Assembly (NCBI RefSeq): GCF_039532605.1
Contig: NZ_BAAARY010000019.1
Coordinates: forward strand, 1-42,876
Length of the DNA stretch: 42,876 bases
Direction of reading: 5' to 3'
Origin: Pilimelia columellifera
GTDB taxonomy: Bacteria > Actinomycetota > Actinomycetes > Mycobacteriales > Micromonosporaceae
The notes beneath the pieces were generated by a model. That model did not search any database and was not told the origin of the DNA. It was given only the letters and a program-made list of their open reading frames with translations. Positions within the stretch are counted from its first letter, which is position 1, and the number at the start of each line of letters is the position of its first letter. Both the position numbers and the translations under genes were made by a program. This document shows positions 14,802 through 23,623 of the stretch, piece by piece.

Positions 14802-16202
14802 ATGGGGCTGGATCGGGTCGCGGTTGTCGGTGGGGGGATCACTGGTCTGGCCGCCGCGTTGCGGGTTCGGCAGCGTCTGCCGGGCGCCCGGATCACCGTG
14901 TACGAAGGCAGCCCGGCTCTCGGGGGCAAATTGCGCACCGGGACGCTCGACGGGCGCCAGGTCGAGCTGGGCGCCGAGGCGTTCCTGTGCCGTGACCCCG
15001 CCGGCGGCGACTCCGCCGTCCTCGCCCTGGCCCGCGAGCTGGGCCTGGGCGACGAACTCGTCCACCCGGCCACCGGGCGCGCCGCCATTGCCGTCAACGG
15101 GCTGCTGCTGCCCATCCCCGCCGGCACCCTCGTCGGCGTCCCCGGCGACCCGGGCGCGCTGCCGCCGCTGGCCCACCCCACCGCCGACGACCGGGACACC
15201 GGCGCCCCGCTGCTCGGCCCCGACGAGGACGTCGCCGTCGGCGCCCTGGTGCGGGCCCGGCTCGGCGACGAGGTCGCCGACCGGCTCGTCGACCCGATGC
15301 TCGGCGGCGTCTACGCCGGCCGCGCCGACCACCTCTCCCTGGCCGCTACCATGCCTGGCCTGGCCCGGGCCTGCCGCCAGGAACACACCCTCGCCGGCGC
15401 CGTCCGGCACGCCCTCGGCGCGCTGCCCCGCAGCCCCGGGCAGCCGGTCTTCGCCACCATCGCCGGCGGCCTCACCCGCCTCGTGGACGCCACCGCGGCT
15501 GCCACCGCCGCCCGGATCTCGCTGGGCGCCCCGGTGCGCGAGCTGAGCCGCGACGGCCACCAGTGGCGCCTGGTCCACGGCCCCACCCGCGCCCCGGTCG
15601 TCGAGAACGCCGACGCCGTCATCCTCGCCGTGCCCGCCCGACCCGCCGCCCGGCTGCTCGACCAGCTCGAACCCGGCGCCGCCGGCCTGGTCGGCGCGCT
15701 CGACTACGCCAGCCTGGCGCTGGTGACGTTCGTCCTACCGGCCGGCGCCACGCTGCCCGAGCTGTCCGGACTGCTCGCCCCCGCCTCGCCCGAGCTGCTC
15801 GTCAAAGCCGCCACGTTCTTCAGCGCCAAATGGGAGCACCTACGCCAGCACGACGGCGCCGTGCTGCTGCGGGCCTCGGTCGGCCGGCACGGCGACGAAC
15901 GCGCCCTGCAACGCGACGACGACGCCCTCGCCGCCGCCGTCCTGGGCGACCTCAACCGGCTGCTGCCCGCGCCGCTGCCCGCGCCGCTGGCCAGCCACGT
16001 CCAACGGTGGGGCGGCGCGCTGCCGCAGTACCGCCCCGGCCACCTGGACCGGGTCGCCGCCGCCCGCGCCGCGCTCGCCGCCCACCCCACCCTGGCCCTG
16101 GCCGGCGCCGCCTACGACGGCGTCGGCATCCCCGTCTGCGTCAAGTCCGGCCAGGCGGCCGCCGACCACATCATGCAAGCACTCACCGAGGGGACACCAT
16201 GA
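14802..16202 (+). CDS. hemG: coproporphyrinogen III oxidase / protoporphyrinogen oxidase (HemY type)
   Basis: 466 residues from ATG 14802, just upstream of the FAD fold; the frame is open further upstream but reads as a Gly/Trp-rich repeat. It is an FAD enzyme. The dinucleotide-binding motif VAVVGGGITGLAAALR lies at 6-21 followed by YEGSPALGGKLRT. The C-terminal FAD contact region ends GVGIPVCVKSGQAAADHIM. In actinobacteria with ChdC this HemY-type enzyme (CgoX) mainly oxidises coproporphyrinogen III to coproporphyrin III. It overlaps the chdC gene by ATGA, so the two consecutive pathway enzymes are coupled. The G-rich sequence before the start supplies the ribosome-binding site. Confidence 0.93.
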   Translation: MGLDRVAVVGGGITGLAAALRVRQRLPGARITVYEGSPALGGKLRTGTLDGRQVELGAEAFLCRDPAGGDSAVLALARELGLGDELVHPATGRAAIAVNGLLLPIPAGTLVGVPGDPGALPPLAHPTADDRDTGAPLLGPDEDVAVGALVRARLGDEVADRLVDPMLGGVYAGRADHLSLAATMPGLARACRQEHTLAGAVRHALGALPRSPGQPVFATIAGGLTRLVDATAAATAARISLGAPVRELSRDGHQWRLVHGPTRAPVVENADAVILAVPARPAARLLDQLEPGAAGLVGALDYASLALVTFVLPAGATLPELSGLLAPASPELLVKAATFFSAKWEHLRQHDGAVLLRASVGRHGDERALQRDDDALAAAVLGDLNRLLPAPLPAPLASHVQRWGGALPQYRPGHLDRVAAARAALAAHPTLALAGAAYDGVGIPVCVKSGQAAADHIMQALTEGTP

Positions 16203-16912
16203 GCGAGCCCAACGCCGACCAGTCCAACGCCGCCCGCCTACGCGAGCTGAACGCCACCGTCCGGTACACCATGTGGTCGGTGTTCCGCGCCGACAGCCCG
16301 CTGCCGGCGCTGCGCGAGAACCTCGTGGACGAAGTGGACGGGCTGCTGGCGGCGCTCGCCGACAAGGGCGTCGAGGTGCGCGGCACGTATGACGTCTCCG
16401 GCCTGCGCGCCGACGCCGACGTCATGGTGTGGTGGCACGCCGAGTCCAGCGACACCCTCCAGGAGGCGTACGGGGCGCTGCGGCGCAGCGCGTTCGGCCG
16501 GCACCTGGCGCCGGTGTGGTCGCAGATGGCGCTGCACCGGCCGGCCGAGTTCAACCGCAGCCACATCCCGGCCTTTCTGGCCGGGGAGCCGGCGCGTTCT
16601 TACGTGTGCGTGTACCCGTTCGTCCGCTCCTACGAGTGGTACCTGCTGCCGGACGCCGAGCGCCGGGAGCTGTTGGCCGAGCACGGTCAGATGGCCCGCG
16701 GCTACCCCGACGTGCGCGCCAACACCGTCGCCTCGTTCGCCCTCGGCGACTACGAGTGGATGCTGGCGTTCGAGGCCGACGAGCTGCACCGCATCGTCGA
16801 CCTCATGCGGGACCTACGCGCCTCCCGGGCCCGCCGGCACGTGCGCGAGGAGGTGCCGTTCTACACCGGGCGCCGCCGCTCCATGGCCGAGATCATCGCC
16901 GCCCTGCCCTGA
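16199..16912 (+). CDS. hemQ: coproheme decarboxylase HemQ/ChdC
   Basis: 237 residues; start ATG 16199 overlaps the upstream stop. It is a chlorite-dismutase-fold haem protein that converts coproheme to haem b with peroxide. The actinobacterial signature YPFVRSYEWYLL is present, with Tyr139 in the position of the catalytic tyrosine, and LLAEHGQMARGYPDV supplies the proximal ligand His162. There is no distal Arg context of true chlorite dismutases, so it should not be annotated as a perchlorate-respiration enzyme. With hemE and cgoX in the same window it defines the coproporphyrin-dependent haem route. Confidence 0.93.
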   Translation: MSEPNADQSNAARLRELNATVRYTMWSVFRADSPLPALRENLVDEVDGLLAALADKGVEVRGTYDVSGLRADADVMVWWHAESSDTLQEAYGALRRSAFGRHLAPVWSQMALHRPAEFNRSHIPAFLAGEPARSYVCVYPFVRSYEWYLLPDAERRELLAEHGQMARGYPDVRANTVASFALGDYEWMLAFEADELHRIVDLMRDLRASRARRHVREEVPFYTGRRRSMAEIIAALP

Positions 16913-16966
16913 CCCCCGCCGGCGGCGCCAGCGCGAAAAGGCGTGGCCAGGGTGGCCGTCAGCCCG

Positions 16967-17007
16967 TACGCTGCCGCAGGCTGAACCAACAGAAAGCGGG
17001 CAGCGTA
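16967..17007. promoter_or_regulatory. inverted repeat abutting the ABC exporter start
   Basis: TACGCTGCC (16967-16975) and GGCAGCGTA (16999-17007) are exact reverse complements separated by 23 bases. The right arm ends one base before the GTG start at 17009 and covers the place of the ribosome-binding site. It could be an operator for a repressor of the exporter, or a hairpin that hides the translation start. Confidence 0.45.
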
Positions 17008-17008
17008 G

Positions 17009-18742
17009 GTGTTGATCAGACTGTTACGCCGACATCTGCGGCCGTACCGGGGACAGTTGGCGGTGCTGCTGGCCCTTCAGCTGGCCGGCACGATGGCCGC
17101 GCTCTACCTTCCACGGCTGAACGCCGACATCATCGACCTCGGCATCGCCAGGACCGACACCGGTTACATCGTGCGCACCGGCGGCTGGATGCTGCTGGTC
17201 TCCGCGCTACAGATCACCTGTTCGATCGCGGCGGTGTACGTCGGGGCGAAGACGGCGATGGGGTTCGGCCGGGACCTGCGGGCCGCGATCTTCAGCCGGG
17301 TCGGGGGTTTCTCCAGTAGGGAGATGGCCCGCTTCGGCGCCCCGTCGCTGATCACCCGGACGACCAACGACGTCCAGCAGGTGCAGATGCTGCTGGTCGT
17401 CACGTTGACGATGATGGTCACCACCCCGATCATGGCGGTCGGCGGCGTGACCATGGCGTTGCGTGAGGACGTCGGGCTTTCCTGGCTGATGCTGGTCGTG
17501 GTGCCGGCGATGGTGCTGTCCGTCGGGCTGATCATCTCCCGGATGGCGCCGGAGTTCCGTGCCATGCAGGTGCGCATCGACGAGGTGAACCGGGTCCTAC
17601 GCGAGCAGCTCACCGGCATCCGGGTGGTCCGCGCCTTCGTCCGCGAGCCGCACGAGTCCCGTCGGTTCGCCGCGGCGAACGCCGACCTGACCGCGACCGC
17701 GCTGCGGGTCGGCCGGCTACAGGCCCGGATCTTCCCCACGGTGATGTTCGTCTTCAACGCCTCCAGCATCGCGGTGCTGTGGTTCGGCGCGTCCCGGGTG
17801 GACGCCGGCGCCCTGAACATCGGCGCCCTGACCGCGTTCCTGCAGTACCTGGTGCTGATCCTGATGTCGGTGATGATGGCGACGTTCATGGCGATGATGG
17901 TGCCGCGGGCGGTGGTCTGCGCCGAGCGGATCGCCGAGGTGCTGGCGACCGAGTCGACGCTGGTCACCGCCGCCGTGCCGGTGACGCGGACGCAGACGCG
18001 CGCCACGGTCGAGTTTCGATCGGTCAGTCTGCGGTATCCCGGCGCCGACGCGCCGGTGCTGCGTGATGTGTCGTTCGTGGCGCGGGCCGGTCAGACCACG
18101 GCGATCATCGGGAGCACCGGCGCCGGCAAGACGACCCTGCTGTCGTTGATTCCGCGGCTGTTCGACGTCACCTCCGGCGCGGTGCTGGTGGGCGGTGTCG
18201 ACGTGCGTGAGCTGGACCCGGATACGTTGTGGCGCCTGATCGGACTGACCCCGCAGCGCCCCTACCTGTTCTCCGGCACCGTCGCCAGCAACCTGCGCTA
18301 CGGGGACCCGGACGCCTCCGACGACAAGCTCTGGCGCTGCCTTGACATCGCGCAGGCGCGCGACTTCGTCGCAGCGATGCCAGCGGGGTTGGACGCCGAG
18401 ATCGCCCAGGGCGGCACGAACGTCTCCGGCGGCCAGCGGCAGCGGCTCGCGATCGCCCGCGCGCTGGCGCGGGAGCCGGAGATCTACCTGTTTGACGACT
18501 CGTTCTCGGCCCTGGACCTGACCACCGACGCCCAGCTGCGCGCGGCGTTGCGGCAGGTCACCGCGGACGCGGCGCTGATCGTGGTGGCGCAGCGGGTCTC
18601 CACCATCATCGACGCCGACCAGATTCTGGTGCTGGAGGACGGGGAGGTGGTCGGGGTCGGCCGGCACGCGGAGCTGCTGAAGACCTGTCCCACCTACGCT
18701 GAGATCGCGCAGTCGCAGCGCGGCGTGGGAGCGAGCGCATGA
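17009..18742 (+). CDS. ABC exporter half-transporter with degenerate ATP site
   Basis: 577 residues from GTG. Six membrane helices (about 15-300) are fused to an ATPase domain. Walker A is GSTGAGKT (368-375) and the signature NVSGGQRQR is canonical. However, the residue after the Walker B Asp is Asp497 instead of Glu (YLFDDSF), and the switch His is replaced by Gln528 (VVAQRVS). These two changes mark the degenerate chain of heterodimeric exporters such as TM287/288. The gene overlaps the partner gene by ATGA (18739-18742). The substrate is unknown; lipids, peptides or drugs are typical. The position after haem genes does not by itself imply haem export. Confidence 0.92.
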   Translation: MLIRLLRRHLRPYRGQLAVLLALQLAGTMAALYLPRLNADIIDLGIARTDTGYIVRTGGWMLLVSALQITCSIAAVYVGAKTAMGFGRDLRAAIFSRVGGFSSREMARFGAPSLITRTTNDVQQVQMLLVVTLTMMVTTPIMAVGGVTMALREDVGLSWLMLVVVPAMVLSVGLIISRMAPEFRAMQVRIDEVNRVLREQLTGIRVVRAFVREPHESRRFAAANADLTATALRVGRLQARIFPTVMFVFNASSIAVLWFGASRVDAGALNIGALTAFLQYLVLILMSVMMATFMAMMVPRAVVCAERIAEVLATESTLVTAAVPVTRTQTRATVEFRSVSLRYPGADAPVLRDVSFVARAGQTTAIIGSTGAGKTTLLSLIPRLFDVTSGAVLVGGVDVRELDPDTLWRLIGLTPQRPYLFSGTVASNLRYGDPDASDDKLWRCLDIAQARDFVAAMPAGLDAEIAQGGTNVSGGQRQRLAIARALAREPEIYLFDDSFSALDLTTDAQLRAALRQVTADAALIVVAQRVSTIIDADQILVLEDGEVVGVGRHAELLKTCPTYAEIAQSQRGVGASA

Positions 18743-20721
18743 GCCAGCAGCCCAAGTCCGTGCCGGGCCGGCTGCCGGCCGGGGCGCGCCCGGGCGGGCC
18801 CCCGCACGCGCACGTCGGCATGCCCGCCGAGAAGCCGATGACGTTCTGGCCGTCGGCGCTGCGGCTGATCCGGCGCCTTCGGCCCTACCGGGTCCGGCTG
18901 GCGCTGGTCGTCGCGTTCGGCGCGGCCAGCGTGGCGCTGTCGGTGTACGTGCCGCTGGTGTTGGGGCGGGCCACCGACATCGTCTTCACCGGCGTCTTCG
19001 GACAGCGTCTGCCCGCCGGCGCCAGCCGGGAACAGGTCGTCGCCGACGCCCGCGCGGCCGGCGACGGCGAGCTGGCGGCGATGCTCGAGCGGATGCAGGT
19101 GGTTCCCGGCGTGGGAATCGACTTCGACGAGCTGTCGCGGGTGTTGGCGTTCGCGGCCGTCCTGGCCGCGCTGGCCAGCGTCCTGCTGTGGGTGCAGGGT
19201 TACCTGCTGGCCGGCACGGTGCAGCCGGCGATGCTCCAGCTGCGTGCCGAGGTCGAGGCCAAGCTGCACCGGCTGCCGTTGCCGTACTTCGACCGCCAGG
19301 GCCGCGGCGAGCTGCTCAGCCGGGTCACCAACGACATCGACAACATCGCCCAGACGCTGCAGCAGACGCTCAGCCAGCTGCTGACCTCGCTGCTGACCGT
19401 CGTCGGCGTCATAGTCATGATGTTCGTCATCTCGCCCACGCTGGCGCTGATCGCATTGGTGGCGGTGCCGCTGTCAGTGCTGCTGACCCAACAGATCGCC
19501 CGGCGCTCGCAGCCCAAGTTCGTCGCCCAGTGGGCGCACACCGGCGCCCTCAACGCCCACATCGAGGAGGCGTTCACCGGACACGAGCTGGTGAAGGTCT
19601 TCGGCCGGCGCCAGCAGGTCGAGGCGAGCTTCGCCGAGCGCAACGACGCTCTGTTCACCGCCTCGTTCGGCGCCCAGTTCGTCTCCGGCATCATCATGCC
19701 GTCGATGATGTTCATCGGGAACCTCAGTTACGTGGCGGTGGCGGTCGTGGGCGGGCTGCGGGTGGCCTCCGGCGCGATCTCCCTCGGCGACGTGCAGGCG
19801 TTCATCCAGTACTCGCGCCAGTTCACCCAGCCGCTGACCCAGGTGGCCGCGATGGCGAACCTGATGCAGTCCGGGGTGGCCTCCGCGGAGCGGGTCTTCG
19901 ACCTGCTGGACGCTGACGAGCAGAGCCCGGACCCCGCCGAGCCGGCGGTGATCGCCCAGGCCCAGGGCCGGGTGGCCTTCGAGGACGTGTCGTTCCGCTA
20001 TCGCGCGGACGAGCCGCTGATCGAGGAGCTGTCGCTGGTGGTCGAGCCGGGACAGACCGTCGCGATCGTCGGCCCGACCGGCGCGGGCAAGACCACCCTG
20101 GTCAACCTGATCATGCGTTTCTACGAGGTGGGCACCGGCCGGATCACCCTCGACGGCGCCGACATCGCCCAGCTCCGTCGGGACGCCCTGCGCGGTCAGA
20201 TCGGGATGGTGCTGCAGGACGCCTGGCTGTTCGGCGGAACTATTCGCGACAACATCCGCTACGGCCGGCCGGAAGCCACCGAGGAGCAGGTCCGCTCCGC
20301 CGCGACCGCCGCGTTCGTCGACCGGTTCGCGCACAGCCTGCCCGCCGGATACGACACGGTGATCGACGAGGAGGGCGGCAACATCTCCGCCGGGGAGAAG
20401 CAGCTGATCACGATCGCCCGCGCGTTCCTGGCCGACCCGCCGCTGCTGATCCTCGACGAGGCGACCAGCTCGGTGGACACCCGCACCGAGCTATTGGTGC
20501 AGCAGGCCATGGCGGCGCTGCGGTCGAACCGGACCAGCTTCGTGATCGCCCACCGGCTGTCCACCATCCGGGACGCCGACCGGATCCTGGTGATGGAGCA
20601 CGGCCGGATCGTGGAGCAGGGCGCCCACGACGACCTGATCGCGGCGCGGGGCGCCTACTTCACCCTCTACAACGCCCAGTTCGCCAAGGCACTGGTAAAT
20701 GACGACCAACCCCCGAGTTAA
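18739..20721 (+). CDS. ABC exporter half-transporter with catalytic ATP site
   Basis: 660 residues. A cytoplasmic Pro/Gly-rich extension of about 35 residues precedes six membrane helices, with an insertion between the first two (around 90-130, ASREQVVADARAAGDG). The ATPase domain has Walker A GPTGAGKTT, a complete Walker B with catalytic Glu (LLILDEATSSVD) and switch His (VIAHRLST). Its signature is altered to NISAGEKQL. Paired with the upstream chain, this gives one normal ATP site (its Walker motifs with the partner's SGGQ) and one degenerate site, the classic heterodimer layout. Confidence 0.93.
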   Translation: MSQQPKSVPGRLPAGARPGGPPHAHVGMPAEKPMTFWPSALRLIRRLRPYRVRLALVVAFGAASVALSVYVPLVLGRATDIVFTGVFGQRLPAGASREQVVADARAAGDGELAAMLERMQVVPGVGIDFDELSRVLAFAAVLAALASVLLWVQGYLLAGTVQPAMLQLRAEVEAKLHRLPLPYFDRQGRGELLSRVTNDIDNIAQTLQQTLSQLLTSLLTVVGVIVMMFVISPTLALIALVAVPLSVLLTQQIARRSQPKFVAQWAHTGALNAHIEEAFTGHELVKVFGRRQQVEASFAERNDALFTASFGAQFVSGIIMPSMMFIGNLSYVAVAVVGGLRVASGAISLGDVQAFIQYSRQFTQPLTQVAAMANLMQSGVASAERVFDLLDADEQSPDPAEPAVIAQAQGRVAFEDVSFRYRADEPLIEELSLVVEPGQTVAIVGPTGAGKTTLVNLIMRFYEVGTGRITLDGADIAQLRRDALRGQIGMVLQDAWLFGGTIRDNIRYGRPEATEEQVRSAATAAFVDRFAHSLPAGYDTVIDEEGGNISAGEKQLITIARAFLADPPLLILDEATSSVDTRTELLVQQAMAALRSNRTSFVIAHRLSTIRDADRILVMEHGRIVEQGAHDDLIAARGAYFTLYNAQFAKALVNDDQPPS

Positions 20722-20760
20722 CACGCCAGCAGGGCTTCGGTCGGGTTGCGTCGGACGGGC

Positions 20761-21219
20761 TCAGCGCCGAACGTGGAGTCCGGGACGGCGCATCGGCAGG
20801 TGGGGGATGCCGTCCTCCATGAACCCTGGGCCGTCGACCACGAACCCGAACCCGGCGTAGAAGCCCGCCAGGTGCGCCTGCGCCGACAGGACGACCGGCC
20901 GGTCGCCGGACAGCCGCAGCGCCTCGGTCATCAGCCGTTGCGCCAGGCCACTGCCGCGCGCCGCAGGCGCCACCACGACCCGGCCGATCCGGGCCACGCC
21001 GTCGGGATCGCCGAGGACACGCAGGCAGCCCAGCACGTTGCCCACGCGGTCGGCGGCCCAGACATGTCTGGCACCGGCCTCACGGTCCCGGCCGTCAAGG
21101 TCCTGGTAGGGGCAGTTCTGTTCAACGACGAAGACCTCCGCGCGCAGCCGCAGGATCTCGTACAGGTCGGCGGCATCCAGCTCGGCGAAGCTGGCGACGC
21201 GCAGCAGCGGTTCGGTCAC
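20761..21219 (-). CDS. GNAT acetyltransferase, ElaA-like
   Basis: 152 residues. The GNAT fold is seen in LYEILRLRAEVFVVEQNCPY at the N-terminus, and the acetyl-CoA loop is IGRVVVAPAARGSGLAQRLM, with R-G-S-G-L-A contacting the pyrophosphate. The C-terminal SAQAHLAGFYAGFGFVVDGPGFMEDGIPH is the ElaA-type ending. The acceptor is unknown. Convergent with the ABC exporter, with 39 bases between the stops. Confidence 0.88.
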   Translation of the reverse strand: MTEPLLRVASFAELDAADLYEILRLRAEVFVVEQNCPYQDLDGRDREAGARHVWAADRVGNVLGCLRVLGDPDGVARIGRVVVAPAARGSGLAQRLMTEALRLSGDRPVVLSAQAHLAGFYAGFGFVVDGPGFMEDGIPHLPMRRPGLHVRR

Positions 21220-21400
21220 GGCGGCGATCCTACGACGCCCGGCGGCGGCGCCCTTGGCAGGGCGGCGGGTGATGTCGCTGACTAGGCCGAGGCTGGGGCG
21301 GGACCATGGCCGACGTCGGTCGCCGCTCCCTCATACCACGAGAGTGTGTCCGACGTAGCCGATGGGCGGACGTCTGCCGGCCGGTGTTGTCGCGCGGCTG

Positions 21401-21460
21401 TCTAGCGGAACAGGCGGTGGAGCTGGGCGTCGATCAGCGCTAACGCTTGGGCGGTTGCGG
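21401..21460 (-). pseudogene. possible gene-tail remnant
   Basis: On the minus strand a frame ends TATAQALALIDAQLHRLFR before a TAG at 21401-21403. The helical, well-formed ending looks like the C-terminus of a real protein. Upstream the frame runs directly into the start of the plus-strand DUF5753 remnant and has no body. It suggests that two genes were fused by deletion here. Short, so uncertain. Confidence 0.2.
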
Positions 21461-21480
21461 TAAGAGCCCCGCCCCTTCCA

Positions 21481-22008
21481 GGCAGCCTGAGGACGGCAGC
21501 TCGCTCGATCGAGACTGGCAAACAGCTCCCTACCGATGTCGACCTTCACGCCTGGTGCGAGCGCTGCAACGCGCTGGTCGACTTGCCCGACTTGGTGGCG
21601 AAGGTTTCCACGACATCGAGGGCTTCTTCAAGTACCTAGCTCCGCTACTGGTACGACTTCCTCGACGCGCCCGACGACACCGAGGAAACCATTGCTAGTA
21701 AGCAGCAGCGCACCCAGCTTGTGATGGGAGTCCCTTCAAAGCGTGTGCACGTCATCCTCGAAGACCGGGCGCTGTGGACCTGGATGGGCACCGCCGACGT
21801 CCAAGCTGAGCAACTGACCCACCTGCTCGTCTGCCTCACCCTGCCGCACGTTCAGCTCGGCATCTTACCCGCGACAGGGAAACGGACCGCTATCCCGATG
21901 ACCGGGTTCTGGATCTTCGACACGGCCGTGGTCGCCATTGAGACGCCCTCCGCGGCTATCACCATCACTCAGCCGCAGGAGGGACGAGCTTGGACGGTGG
22001 CGCCCTGA
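21481..22008 (+). pseudogene. decayed XRE regulator with DUF5753 (Scr1-type antitoxin-like) domain
   Basis: Pieces of one family appear in order but not in one frame. The end of an HTH reads ARSIETGKQLPTDVDLHAWC, then ERCNALVDLPDLVAKV. A frameshift gives DIEGFFKYLAP, as expected next. Then comes a jump to YDFLDAPDDTEETIASKQQR in the first frame, after an in-frame TAG at 21637-21639. The DUF5753 core follows (VILEDRALWTWMGTADVQAE, LPHVQLGILPATG, PMTGFWIFD), ending early at 22008. The HTH start, the middle RxYxxxLVPGLLQT region and the C-terminal helix are missing. This is a degraded copy of a regulator abundant in actinomycetes, and its small partner gene is absent too. Confidence 0.6.
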
Positions 22009-22054
22009 CCAGCCAGGGGCCGTGGGCGTGGCGGTCCTGATCGGCTCCACGCGC

Positions 22055-22681
22055 TCAGCGTGGCGTGTATCTGCCGGCGCTGGCCGTCTTCGCGGTGATG
22101 TCGACCCGTCGCGGGGTGAGGCCGGAGGTGGTCGCGAACCGGTCCAGGGCGGCGGTGACGCGTTCGCCGAGTTCGGGCACGTCGGCGCTGCCGGCGATGT
22201 CGAGGCGGACCCACACGTCAGGGTCCGGGGCGTGTCCGGTGAGGCTCACCGCCGCGTGTCGGATGTGCCGGTCCCGCGCCAGGTCGTGTTCCAGCGACCG
22301 GGCGAGAACCCGGGCGGCGACGGTGACCTCGCCCCGGACCACCGGGCGGGCGCTGTCGGGGCTGTCGGCGGGTAGGTCGGTCGCGGCGGGGCCGCCGGCC
22401 CGCAGGCGCAGGTCCGGGAGCGCGGGTTGGGAGCGCCGCCGCGTCTGAGCCAGGAACAAGCGCACGCCCAGCAGCGCGACCACCAGTCCGGCGATGACAA
22501 CAGTCGTGGGTCCCCACGGGCCGAGGTCGTGCCAGCGTTGGATTGCCGAAACCGGCAGCAGGACGGCGGAGGTCTCCACCCCCGGCAGAGCGCCACGGTT
22601 GGCGAGGATGATGGCGCCGCCTGCGATGGCCAGCAGCGCGCCGATGACCGTCCACATGATGCGGTTGGCTCTGTTGGTCAT
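22055..22681 (-). CDS. amaP: AmaP-like alkaline-shock membrane anchor protein
   Basis: 208 residues from ATG 22681, which overlaps the stop of the gene before it (ATGA, 22678-22681). Two membrane helices lie near the N-terminus (IMWTVIGALLAIAGGAIIL and VVIAGLVVALLGVRLFLAQ) separated by an extracytoplasmic loop. A cytoplasmic domain ends DIAGSADVPELGERVTAALD and resembles Asp23-type sequences. In staphylococci AmaP anchors Asp23 to the membrane. It is last gene of the five-gene unit 24420-22055. Confidence 0.75.
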   Translation of the reverse strand: MTNRANRIMWTVIGALLAIAGGAIILANRGALPGVETSAVLLPVSAIQRWHDLGPWGPTTVVIAGLVVALLGVRLFLAQTRRRSQPALPDLRLRAGGPAATDLPADSPDSARPVVRGEVTVAARVLARSLEHDLARDRHIRHAAVSLTGHAPDPDVWVRLDIAGSADVPELGERVTAALDRFATTSGLTPRRVDITAKTASAGRYTPR

Positions 22682-23202
22682 GTGACTCTCCGGGCCCGGT
22701 TCAGCCGGACCGCGACACGCTCGTCCGGCATGGTGACGGCGAGGCGGCCGAGTTCGGCGCGGGTCGCGGCCAGGACGGCCGGACGGCTGGCCCGGTCCCC
22801 GGACGCCCGTACTTTCAGCCTGCTGCGGCGTTCGGGGCCGCGGACCCGAACCCGGCACTGACTGACCCCGGGGACACGGTCGACGGCTGCGGCGACCCGA
22901 CGCTGGACGCCGGAGCGTCGTAGGCGCCAGTCCGCCATGGCGGTGTCTACGTTCTCGGGCGGCCACGGCCTTACCTGGGCCACCAGGATCAGCAGACCTG
23001 CCAGCCCGACGGTCACCGCGACTCCCAACACGATGCCGTCGCCTATACGGGTGCTGGTGAGCGCGGCGTGCCAGTCGTCGCGCGGCACCAGCAACGTTGG
23101 CCCCCCCGACGCCACGAGCAGCGCCTCGACGGCCGCGACCAGCCCGGCGACGGCGAGAGCCAAACCCAACACCATGGCGGCCAACCTGTTCGTCACCCGC
23201 AT
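22678..23202 (-). CDS. DUF6286-like membrane protein of the Asp23 operon
   Basis: 174 residues from ATG 23202, preceded by AGGAGAGG; upstream sequence in the frame is Arg/Pro-rich. There are two membrane helices (MVLGLALAVAGLVAAVEALL and IVLGVAVTVGLAGLLILVAQ). A basic cytoplasmic domain follows, with VAAAVDRVPGVSQCRVRVRG resembling the VxxxPGV motif of Asp23-type proteins. Such proteins accompany Asp23/AmaP genes in actinomycetes; the molecular role is unknown. It overlaps amaP by 4 bases. Confidence 0.75.
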   Translation of the reverse strand: MRVTNRLAAMVLGLALAVAGLVAAVEALLVASGGPTLLVPRDDWHAALTSTRIGDGIVLGVAVTVGLAGLLILVAQVRPWPPENVDTAMADWRLRRSGVQRRVAAAVDRVPGVSQCRVRVRGPERRSRLKVRASGDRASRPAVLAATRAELGRLAVTMPDERVAVRLNRARRVT

Positions 23203-23221
23203 CGCTGACCTCTCCTGCCGT

Positions 23222-23623
23222 TCACGGCGTCCCCATCCGCCCAGCGGGCTCCGGCGTGCCCGGGGCGCCCGCCGACGCCGGCTCGCCAACCTCCGCGGCA
23301 GCCGTGGCGACGCCGGTGAGGTACGCGCGGTCCTCAATGTCGGCGACAACGACGTGCAGCGGTCGCTGGTCCTGGTGGGCGCGCAGGATGCGGGTGGCGG
23401 TGGCGGCCACGGTGTCGGCGACTGGTTGCGCGGGAAGGCGGTCCACGCTCACGTACAGCTCCACCCGGTCGGCGCCGAGCCGTACGCCGTCGATGCGGCC
23501 GCCCGGGTACTGCGTCGAGACGTAGGTGGCGCCGTCACCGGGAACGAGCCGACCTACCCCCGGCACAGCTTCGGCCGCCGCCGACAACGCAGCGGCCAGG
23601 GCCACTGTGTCGTGCGTGTTCAC
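23222..23623 (-). CDS. small Asp23-operon protein
   Basis: 133 residues from a GTG that overlaps the Asp23 stop (GTGA, 23620-23623). It contains AEAVPGVGRLVPG and DGVRLGADRVELYVSVDRLP, a short version of the Asp23/Gls24 pattern, and VAATATRILRAHQDQRPLHV. The C-terminus is low-complexity Ala/Pro/Gly. No enzymatic motif. It probably interacts with the other Asp23-like products of the operon. Confidence 0.7.
   Translation of the reverse strand: MNTHDTVALAAALSAAAEAVPGVGRLVPGDGATYVSTQYPGGRIDGVRLGADRVELYVSVDRLPAQPVADTVAATATRILRAHQDQRPLHVVVADIEDRAYLTGVATAAAEVGEPASAGAPGTPEPAGRMGTP

Noticed and set aside
16199..16912. Annotation of the HemQ gene as a true chlorite dismutase
   Set aside because: It has the Tyr-containing YPFVRSYEWY segment of actinobacterial coproheme decarboxylases and is coupled to cgoX, so the haem role is far likelier.
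20722..22054. Mobile element between the exporter and the Asp23 operon
   Set aside because: The area is scarred, but no transposase, integrase, terminal inverted repeat or direct repeat could be found by eye.
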